This document shows, piece after piece, positions 1 to 5,330 of a stretch of DNA of 5,330 nucleotides (the stretch's first letter is position 1; each line of letters opens with the position of its first letter). The notes under the pieces are model-generated. The model searched no databases. It was not told the DNA's origin and worked only from the letters and a program-made list of their open reading frames with translations. The DNA comes from Chloroflexota bacterium. GTDB lineage: Bacteria > Chloroflexota > Dehalococcoidia > Bin125. The position numbers and the translations under genes were made by a program. The DNA is taken from assembly GCA_026705105.1 (NCBI GenBank), contig JAPPBK010000324.1:1-5330 (forward strand), given 5' to 3'.

Positions 1-2270
1 CATGCCTCGCAGCGCCCGCCCTTGACGTTGAAGGAGAACCGGCCCGGCTTATAGCCGCGCATCCGCGACTCCGGCACCGAGGCGAACAGCTCGCGCACCG
101 GTGTAAACAGACCCGTGTAGGTGGCCGGATTGGACCGCGGCGTGCGGCCGATCGGCGACTGGTCAATATCGATCACCTTGTCGATCGCATCGAGGCCCCG
201 CAACCCGCGCATCGCGCCCGGACGCCGTCTCGCCCCGTGCAGTTGCTGTGCGGCCGAGGCGTGCAGCAGGTCGTTGACCAGCGTGCTCTTGCCCGAACCC
301 GACACACCGGTCACGCAGATGAACGCACCCAGCGGGAAGGTCGCGTCGATTTCGCGCAGATTGTGCTCCGACGCGCCCAGCACGGTCAGTTCGTCCCCGT
401 TGCCCGCGCGTCGCTGCGCGGGCATCGGAATGCTGCGTCGCCCGCTCAGATACGCGCCGGTCATCGAGTCGCGGTGCTCCATGATCGCCGACGGCGGTCC
501 GGCGGCCACGATTCTCCCGCCGGCCTCCCCGGCGCCGGGACCCATGTCGACGATGTAGTCGGCGGCCCGCATCGTCGCCTCGTCGTGCTCGACGATCAGC
601 ACCGTGTTGCCCAGGTCGCGCAGACGCTTGAGCGTGCGGATCAACCGCTCGTCGTCCAACGGATGCAGGCCGATGGAGGGTTCGTCACAGACGTACAGCA
701 CGCCCATTAGCGACGACCCAATCTGCGTCGCCAGGCGAATCCGCTGGGCCTCTCCGCCCGAAAGCGTCGCCGCCGCGCGGTCGAGCGTGAGGTAGTCGAG
801 CCCCACGTCGACGAGGAACGTCAGGCGCTCGCGGATCTCCTTGAGAATCTGGGACGCGATCGCCATCTCGCGCGGTGAGAGCGGTGTGTGTTCTCCGCTC
901 AACCGTTGCGCCCAGAGCGACGCTTCGGAGACCGACATTCGTGTCACGTCGACAACCGAGCGCTCGTCCACGCGCACGGCCAGCGATTCCGCCTTGAGCC
1001 GCGCCCCGCCGCACGACGAGCAGGGCACCGCGGTCATGTAGCGCTCTATCTCCGACCGCGACCAGTCCGAGTCGGTCTCCCGGTAGCGCCGATCCAGGTT
1101 ATTGACCACGCCCTCGAACTGGGTCTCGTAGCGCCGATGGCGCCCGCGATGGTTGACGAAGTCGACCACGATTGGTTCCGGCAGCCCGTACAGCACGGAC
1201 TCAATCAACTCCTCCGGCAGCTCGTCGAAGGCCGCGTCGGTGTCCGCATCGAACTGCTCGAAGACCGCCTCGAGCATGCGTCGGTGCCAGCCGGTCTGCG
1301 TGGTCGAGCGGGACCACGGCGCAATCGCGCCCTGATTGAGCGACTTCGAGCGGTCGGGCAGCACGAGCACCGGGTCCACTTCCATCGTGATCCCCAGGCC
1401 GGTGCAGTCGGGACACGCGCCGTGCGGCGAGTTGAACGAGAACGAACGCGGCTCAATCTCGCCCAGCGCGAACATGTCCCGCGGGCAGGCAAGCTGCTCG
1501 GAGAAGATCAGGTCGTCTTCGGAATCGAGCGGGAGTACCCGCACGATCCCGTCGCCCAGACCCAGCGCCTGCTCGATTGAGTCGGCTAGCCGATTGGCGA
1601 GCGTGTTGCGCTCCTCGGCATCGACCTGACCTTCCGGCAACGCGACGCGGTCGACGACCACGTCGATCGTGTGGTTCTTGTTCTTCTCAAGCTCGATCTC
1701 GTCGTCGAGCGAGAGCACGTCGCCGTCCACACGTACACGGACGAAGCCGCGCCCCCGCGCATCCTCGAACACGCCCTTGTGCTCGCCCTTGCGGTCCCGA
1801 ATCACCGGCGACATGATCATCAACCGGCGTCCCTCGCCCAAGCCCATCACTGCGTCAACCATCTGCTGGACTGTCTGCTGAGCGATCGGATCGCCGCAGA
1901 TCGGACAGTGCGGACGCCCGGCGCGCGCAAACAAGAGGCGCAGATAGTCGTAGATCTCGGTCACCGTGCCGACAGTCGAACGAGGATTGCGCGAGCCGGT
2001 CTTCTGATCGATGGAGATCGCCGGCGAAAGTCCCTCGATGTAATCGACATCGGGCTTCTCCATCCGACCCAGGAACTGGCGGGCGTACGCGGAGAGGGAC
2101 TCGACGTAACGACGCTGGCCCTCGGCGTAGATCGTGTCGAAGGCGAGCGAGGACTTGCCCGAGCCCGACAGACCGGTGATCACCACCAGGCGGTCACGCG
2201 GCAGTTCAACGTCGATGTCCTTGAGGTTGTGTTCCCGCGCCCCGCGAACCAGAATCCGATCGGACGGCAC
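1..2270 (-). CDS. uvrA: UvrABC excinuclease subunit A (UvrA), 5' 756 codons, truncated by the window edge
   Basis: UvrA is the ATP-dependent DNA damage sensor of nucleotide excision repair; as a dimer it loads UvrB at bulky lesions in the cytoplasm. Translating the minus strand gives an uninterrupted UvrA reading frame. Seen in order: Walker A GLSGSGKSS with K39; a HCPIC pair (C122, C125); the region where UvrB-binding lies in the family (about 127-250); first zinc module C262, D265, C286, C289; the DNA-binding insertion; CSSC (C417, C420) followed by GGARLK; ABC signature LSGGE (503-507); Walker B with D529-E530; H-loop VEHDE with H562; second Walker A GVSGSGKST with K661; and FSFNVKGGRCEA, which opens the second zinc module at the edge. 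The usual length is about 950 residues, so roughly 200 are missing, including the second ABC signature and Walker B. GTG at 2270 was chosen because the protein aligns from there (RILVRGAREHNLKDI) and a Shine-Dalgarno precedes it. An in-frame TTG lies further upstream, before a TAG stop. D265 replaces an expected zinc-binding cysteine. The family call is secure. Confidence 0.98.
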   Translation of the reverse strand, partial: MPSDRILVRGAREHNLKDIDVELPRDRLVVITGLSGSGKSSLAFDTIYAEGQRRYVESLSAYARQFLGRMEKPDVDYIEGLSPAISIDQKTGSRNPRSTVGTVTEIYDYLRLLFARAGRPHCPICGDPIAQQTVQQMVDAVMGLGEGRRLMIMSPVIRDRKGEHKGVFEDARGRGFVRVRVDGDVLSLDDEIELEKNKNHTIDVVVDRVALPEGQVDAEERNTLANRLADSIEQALGLGDGIVRVLPLDSEDDLIFSEQLACPRDMFALGEIEPRSFSFNSPHGACPDCTGLGITMEVDPVLVLPDRSKSLNQGAIAPWSRSTTQTGWHRRMLEAVFEQFDADTDAAFDELPEELIESVLYGLPEPIVVDFVNHRGRHRRYETQFEGVVNNLDRRYRETDSDWSRSEIERYMTAVPCSSCGGARLKAESLAVRVDERSVVDVTRMSVSEASLWAQRLSGEHTPLSPREMAIASQILKEIRERLTFLVDVGLDYLTLDRAAATLSGGEAQRIRLATQIGSSLMGVLYVCDEPSIGLHPLDDERLIRTLKRLRDLGNTVLIVEHDEATMRAADYIVDMGPGAGEAGGRIVAAGPPSAIMEHRDSMTGAYLSGRRSIPMPAQRRAGNGDELTVLGASEHNLREIDATFPLGAFICVTGVSGSGKSTLVNDLLHASAAQQLHGARRRPGAMRGLRGLDAIDKVIDIDQSPIGRTPRSNPATYTGLFTPVRELFASVPESRMRGYKPGRFSFNVKGGRCEA

Positions 2271-2276
2271 CTGTTG

Positions 2277-2282
2277 CTCTCC
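2277..2282 (-). promoter_or_regulatory. Ribosome binding site of uvrA
   Basis: Minus-strand GGAGAG lies six bases before the GTG at 2270 (eight bases from the GGAG core). This is good Shine-Dalgarno spacing and it decides the start: the alternative in-frame TTG upstream has no comparable purine-rich site and would add residues that UvrA proteins do not need. Confidence 0.75.
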
Positions 2283-2288
2283 AAGCTC

Positions 2289-2302
2289 CCGGGCTGGCCC
2301 GG
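2289..2302 (-). repeat. Small GC-rich inverted repeat in the uvrA leader
   Basis: CCGGGC TG GCCCGG is a perfect inverted repeat with 6-base arms; a realistic hairpin would have 5 base pairs and a four-base loop. It sits just upstream of the uvrA Shine-Dalgarno, so it would lie in the uvrA leader if transcription starts further upstream. It may be a leader hairpin or a chance product of GC-rich sequence. Nothing else in the sequence shows a role. Confidence 0.35.
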
Positions 2303-2309
2303 CTCGTTC

Positions 2310-2315
2310 AGCGTA
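2310..2315 (-). promoter_or_regulatory. Weak candidate -10 element for uvrA
   Basis: Minus-strand TACGCT keeps the two most conserved leading bases and the final T of the TATAAT consensus. A start about seven bases downstream would give a leader of roughly 30 bases that includes the uvrA ribosome binding site. I see no convincing -35 element at the usual distance, so this is only the best candidate in the 97-base gap. Confidence 0.25.
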
Positions 2316-2355
2316 GCCCAATCGGGAGCCGGGACTCGATCCGTCTGCCGCTACC

Positions 2356-2361
2356 TATACT
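2356..2361 (+). promoter_or_regulatory. Candidate -10 element for polA (TATACT)
   Basis: TATACT matches five of six bases of the TATAAT consensus and stands out in a GC-rich gap. It ends six bases before the polA ATG at 2368, so a start at the usual distance would fall on or next to that ATG and give a leaderless message. The -35 region is poor: the best match is GGGACT at 2330-2335 with a long spacer of about 20 bases. The lack of a Shine-Dalgarno before 2368 fits a leaderless transcript. Confidence 0.45.
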
Positions 2362-2367
2362 CGATTC

Positions 2368-5187
2368 ATGTCACCCAACAGTTCCGAGTCAGCGCAGCAG
2401 GCGTCGCTGATGACGACCACCGCGAACGAAGGCGAACGTGATGATCCGGTGAAACGGATCGTGATCTTCGACGCCTACGCCCTGATCTTCCGCGCCTACT
2501 TCGCCATGCAGCGGGCCAATCTACGCACCTCCGCCGGTGAGCCGACGGGCGCGGTGCGCGGCTTCACCGCCACGCTGCTGCACATCTTCCGCACGCTGGA
2601 GCCGACCCACGCCGCCTTCGCCTTCGACGTCGACGACGCCACCGTCTTCCGCCGCGAGATCGACCCCAACTACAAGGCGCACCGCGAACCGATCCCTGAG
2701 GATCTGCCGTCGCAGATACAGCGCTGCCGCGAGATTGCCGAGGCGTTCTCGGTCCCGATCCACCAGGAGCCCGGTTTCGAGGCCGACGATGTGCTCGGCA
2801 CGCTCGCCGATCAAGCAGCGGGAGCGGGATTCGACACCTGGATCTGCACGCTGGACAGCGACCTGTTGCAACTTGTGACCGAGGACATCTCGGTCTACCT
2901 CTACAACCCGTACAAGGGCGAGTACACGCCCTACGACGATCCGGCGGCCGTCCGTGCGAGGTACGACGTCGATCCGATCCAGATCATCGACTTCAAGGCG
3001 CTGGTCGGTGACAAGTCCGACAACATCCCCGGGGTCAAGGGCGTGGGCAAGGTCGGCGCCGTCAAGCTGCTCAACCAGTACGGCACGGTCGAGCAGATCT
3101 ATGAGCACATCGAAGAAGTCACCCCGGCCGGAACGCAGAAGAAGCTGCTCGACGATCGCGACAACGCCTTCATGAGCAAGGAGTTGGCCACGATCCGTCA
3201 CGATGCACCGGTGAAACTCGACTTCGCCGCCGCCGACGTCACTGCCTTTGACCGAGACGAGGTGCGGGCCAAGTTCGAGGAGCTCGAGTTCCGCACCCTG
3301 ATGGAGCAGATCCCCGGCGGTGAAGAAGACGAACCGATCCTTTCCGAGCCCGCTATAGACGATTACGACCTCGTGACCGACGAAGCCAAGCTGCAGGAAT
3401 GGGTCGAGCGGGCGGCAACGGCCGAGTTGCTCGCCGTCGACCTGGAGACATCGTCGACCGACACAATCGACTGCCTGATCGCCGGCTACGCACTCTCCGA
3501 CGAGGCAGGACAGGGCTGTTACATCCCCGTTGGGCACATCGGCGGCGAGACCCAGCTCGACCACGAGCTCGTGAAGTCGGCGCTGCGGCCGGTGCTGGAG
3601 GACTCCGGCGTGCCCAAGCTGCTGCACAACGCCAAGTTCGACATGAAAGTGCTCCGCCGCCACGGCATCAACCTGCGCGGCCTGCATGACGACACCATGG
3701 TCGCCGCATTCGTGCTCAACAAGTCGCACATCGGCCTCAAGTCGCTGGCGTTGAGCGAACTCGGCGTCCAGATGACGCCGATCGAGGACCTGATCGGCAA
3801 GGGCCGCAACCAACTCTCGATGGTCGATGTCTCGGCCCAGGAAGCAGGCATCTACGCCGCCGCCGACGCCGACATCACGCTTCGCCTGGCCGAACGCCTG
3901 TTGCCTCAACTCAAGGACAACGAGCTGCTGGAGACGCTCTACCGCGAGCTCGAACTGCCGCTGATCCCGATCCTCGTCGACATGGAGCTGGCCGGGGTCA
4001 CCCTCGACACCGACATCCTGGACGACCTTGACCAGCAGCTCAACAGCGAAATCGAAACGGTAACCACGCAAATCTTTGAGGACGCCGGGCACGAGTTCAA
4101 CATCGGCTCGCCCAAGCAGCTCAGCGGCGTACTCTTCGAGCAGCTCGAACTGCCGAAGACGCGCAAAACGTCGCAGGGGTACTCAACCGACGCGCAGCAG
4201 ATGGAGCGACTCGTTGACGCGCATCCGATCGTCAATCGCATCCTCCAGTGGCGCGAGCTGACCAAGCTGCGCAGCACCTACGTCGAGTCCCTGCCCAACG
4301 AAGTCCACCAATCCACCGGTCGAGTCCACACCGACTACAACCAGACCGTTGCCGCCACCGGACGGCTGTCGTCCGAGTCGCCGAACCTGCAGAACATCCC
4401 GGTACGCACCGAACAGGGCCGCCAGATTCGCGCCGCGTTTGTCGCGCAGCCGTGGGACGAACTCGCGCCCGAAGCCGACGTCAGCTTTGTCTCCGCCGAC
4501 TACTCCCAGATTGAGTTGCGGGTGCTCGCCCACCTCTCCGAGGACGAGGGCCTGTTGACCGCCTTCCGCAACGGCGAAGACATCCACGCCGCGACCGCCT
4601 CCGGCGCATATGGAGTGTCGATCGACGATGTCCAACCGGAGATGCGCCGGGTGGCGAAGATGATGAACTTCGGCGTGATCTATGGACTCTCCGCGCACGG
4701 ACTTTCGCAGCGCAGCGGCATGGAGCGGCGCGACGCGCAGGACTTCATCGACGCCTACTTCGGCCGCTTCGAGCGCGTCGCGCAGTGGATCGAGGAGACC
4801 AAGGAGTCGACCAAGGCGCACGGATACGCCGAGACCCTGATGGGCCGCCGCCGCTACCTTCCGGAAATCAACTCCCGCAACTTCCAACGCCGCAACGCGG
4901 CCGAACGGATGGCAGTCAACATGCCCGTGCAGGGCACCGCCGCCGACGTAATGAAGCGCGCCATGATCGAGCTCGACGACGCGCTCCGCGCGCGGGAGCT
5001 GAAGTCGCGCATGTTGCTCCAGGTGCACGACGAGCTGATCTTCGAGGCGCCGAGCGAGGAGATCGACTCACTCGCCGACCTCCTGCGCGAAATCATGCCC
5101 GCCGCGCTCCATCTCGTCGTCCCGCTCAACATCGAGGTCAAGAGCGCCCCCAACTGGCGTGATCTGGAGCCGCTCGAAATGAGCTAA
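2368..5187 (+). CDS. polA: DNA polymerase I with 5' nuclease, proofreading and polymerase domains, complete
   Basis: PolA fills gaps left by excision repair and replaces RNA primers on the lagging strand. The 939 residues compare with 928 in E. coli. The 5' nuclease covers about 29-316: D35 in FDAYALIFRAYFA, GFEADDVLG (136-144; E138, D140, D141), TLDSDLLQL (161-169), GDKSDNIPGVKGVG (214-227) leading into the helix-hairpin-helix. The 3'-5' exonuclease covers about 333-513 and keeps every catalytic residue: DLE (D358, E360), NAKFD (D425), YAAAD (Y496, D500). The polymerase follows: TGRLSSESPNLQNIP (664-678); motif A DYSQIELR with D711 and E716; motif B RRVAKMMNFGVIYG (760-773) with K764, F768 and Y772; motif C QVHDE (885-889) with D888. 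The first 28 residues are polar and not part of the conserved core, so the start is uncertain: ATG 2368 has no Shine-Dalgarno but sits right behind a -10-like hexamer; ATG 2410 (M15) and GTG 2449 (V28) are in-frame alternatives. Divergent from uvrA. Confidence 0.98.
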   Translation: MSPNSSESAQQASLMTTTANEGERDDPVKRIVIFDAYALIFRAYFAMQRANLRTSAGEPTGAVRGFTATLLHIFRTLEPTHAAFAFDVDDATVFRREIDPNYKAHREPIPEDLPSQIQRCREIAEAFSVPIHQEPGFEADDVLGTLADQAAGAGFDTWICTLDSDLLQLVTEDISVYLYNPYKGEYTPYDDPAAVRARYDVDPIQIIDFKALVGDKSDNIPGVKGVGKVGAVKLLNQYGTVEQIYEHIEEVTPAGTQKKLLDDRDNAFMSKELATIRHDAPVKLDFAAADVTAFDRDEVRAKFEELEFRTLMEQIPGGEEDEPILSEPAIDDYDLVTDEAKLQEWVERAATAELLAVDLETSSTDTIDCLIAGYALSDEAGQGCYIPVGHIGGETQLDHELVKSALRPVLEDSGVPKLLHNAKFDMKVLRRHGINLRGLHDDTMVAAFVLNKSHIGLKSLALSELGVQMTPIEDLIGKGRNQLSMVDVSAQEAGIYAAADADITLRLAERLLPQLKDNELLETLYRELELPLIPILVDMELAGVTLDTDILDDLDQQLNSEIETVTTQIFEDAGHEFNIGSPKQLSGVLFEQLELPKTRKTSQGYSTDAQQMERLVDAHPIVNRILQWRELTKLRSTYVESLPNEVHQSTGRVHTDYNQTVAATGRLSSESPNLQNIPVRTEQGRQIRAAFVAQPWDELAPEADVSFVSADYSQIELRVLAHLSEDEGLLTAFRNGEDIHAATASGAYGVSIDDVQPEMRRVAKMMNFGVIYGLSAHGLSQRSGMERRDAQDFIDAYFGRFERVAQWIEETKESTKAHGYAETLMGRRRYLPEINSRNFQRRNAAERMAVNMPVQGTAADVMKRAMIELDDALRARELKSRMLLQVHDELIFEAPSEEIDSLADLLREIMPAALHLVVPLNIEVKSAPNWRDLEPLEMS

Positions 5188-5198
5188 CCAAGAGAACC

Positions 5199-5227
5199 CA
5201 TCTCCCCCCGCGAAGCGGGGGGAGATG
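5199..5227. terminator. Perfect 13-bp hairpin after polA, possible terminator without a T-tract
   Basis: The arms CATCTCCCCCCGC (5199-5211) and GCGGGGGGAGATG (5215-5227) are exact reverse complements around the loop GAA, starting 12 bases after the polA stop codon. Such a GC-rich hairpin should be very stable in RNA and could stop polymerase or protect the 3' end of the polA message. No T-run follows, so it is not a canonical intrinsic terminator in either direction. The apex is GCGAAGC, known as an exceptionally stable DNA mini-hairpin. It could equally be an intergenic repeat unit. Confidence 0.6.
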
Positions 5228-5252
5228 CCGAAGGCAGAGGGGGGCATCCCCC
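5199..5252. repeat. Compound palindromic element in the gap after polA
   Basis: The 13-bp hairpin is followed at once by further self-complementary pieces: TGCC GAA GGCA (5226-5236), again with a GAA loop; GGGGG CAT CCCCC (5240-5252); and the longer-range pair GATGCC (5224-5229) with GGCATC (5243-5248), which extends through GGGG (5219-5222) and CCCC (5249-5252) if A5223 is bulged. These fill 54 of the 84 bases between polA and the next gene. The layout resembles the palindromic intergenic repeats scattered in many copies in some bacterial genomes, but only one copy is visible here, so that class is inferred. Confidence 0.5.
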
Positions 5253-5257
5253 AACCT

Positions 5258-5263
5258 GGAAAG
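5258..5263 (+). promoter_or_regulatory. Probable ribosome binding site of the gene at 5272
   Basis: GGAAAG lies eight bases before the ATG at 5272. The purine run and spacing are typical of a modest Shine-Dalgarno and support this ATG as a real start. Confidence 0.5.
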
Positions 5264-5271
5264 ACCCGCTA

Positions 5272-5330
5272 ATGTTCCGCACCATCGGCAACACCTGGCA
5301 GATCACCAAGCTCTCCTGGAAGGTGTTGCA
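5272..5330 (+). CDS. Start of an unidentified protein, 19 codons visible, possibly a membrane protein of the DUF6159 type
   Basis: An ATG with a plausible ribosome binding site opens a frame that begins MFRTIGNTWQITKLSWKVL and leaves the window still open. The polarity matches polA, 84 bases downstream of its stop and beyond the palindromic element, so it may be co-transcribed or have its own promoter. The spaced tryptophans (W9, W16) in a W-x-x-x-K-x-SW-x-VL pattern recall the N-termini of DUF6159 membrane proteins as I remember them. Nineteen residues cannot prove this, and no membrane segment is visible yet. Function unknown. Confidence 0.55.
   Translation, partial: MFRTIGNTWQITKLSWKVL

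Noticed and set aside
888..1580. A 230-codon plus-strand open frame antisense to uvrA
   Set aside because: The minus strand here encodes conserved UvrA segments such as the first zinc module and the CSSC motif; the plus-strand product is an arginine-rich shadow.
2271..2367. A possible SOS (LexA) box controlling uvrA and polA
   Set aside because: I found neither GAAC-N4-GTTC nor CTG-N10-CAG in the gap; only isolated half-sites occur, as expected by chance.
1671..2441. A 256-codon plus-strand open frame across the start of uvrA, the gap and the start of polA
   Set aside because: It is mostly antisense to well-conserved uvrA codons including the first Walker A, has no recognisable domain, and would overlap the polA start out of frame.
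2521..4092. A 523-codon open frame on the minus strand, antisense to polA
   Set aside because: It lies inside a certain polA gene. High GC with strong third-position bias makes stops rare in the opposite frame, and the translation is rich in low-complexity V, L, D, G and R with no recognisable domain.
4183..5028. A 281-codon minus-strand open frame within the polA polymerase domain
   Set aside because: It is a shadow of conserved polymerase motifs A and B read on the opposite strand, with no family resemblance of its own.
2368..5187. A possible intein, frameshift or lost domain in polA
   Set aside because: All three domains follow one another without interruption and the total length is close to that of E. 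coli PolA.
5228..5271. A T-tract that would make the polA hairpin a canonical intrinsic terminator
   Set aside because: The bases after the hairpin are G- and C-rich with no run of T on the plus strand, and no A-run precedes it to serve the minus strand.

Overview
The window is high-GC bacterial chromosome (clear G/C bias at third codon positions) and carries core DNA-repair genes rather than accessory DNA. On the minus strand, the first 2270 bases hold the first 756 residues of UvrA, the damage sensor of nucleotide excision repair; the gene runs off the left edge at its second zinc module. On the plus strand, 2368-5187 is a complete 939-residue DNA polymerase I (PolA) with all three classical modules. 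From 5272 a third gene starts on the plus strand and is cut by the right edge after 19 codons.

The organism cannot be fixed from this sequence. GTG start use, base composition and gene style suggest Actinomycetota or a high-GC Chloroflexota. The intact proofreading residues of PolA favour the second, because several actinobacterial PolA proteins, such as that of Mycobacterium, have lost them. The first residues of the third gene vaguely resemble a membrane-protein family common in those phyla. This placement is inference.

Layout: uvrA (minus) and polA (plus) are divergent and share a 97-base gap (2271-2367). It holds a good ribosome binding site for uvrA, a small GC-rich inverted repeat in the uvrA leader, and a TATACT hexamer so close to the polA ATG that the polA message may be leaderless. 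After polA, an 84-base gap (5188-5271) is mostly a compound palindrome: a perfect 13-bp hairpin with a GAA loop, followed by smaller and overlapping inverted repeats. It could end polA transcription, although it lacks a T-tract, or be a copy of a dispersed intergenic repeat.

Functionally the two large genes belong together. UvrA with UvrB locates bulky lesions, UvrC cuts, UvrD removes the oligonucleotide, and PolA fills the gap. I found no mobile element, CRISPR array, tRNA, rRNA or clearly new system. The points most worth a second look are the palindrome cluster, the possible leaderless polA start, and the loss of a canonical zinc ligand in the first UvrA zinc module.
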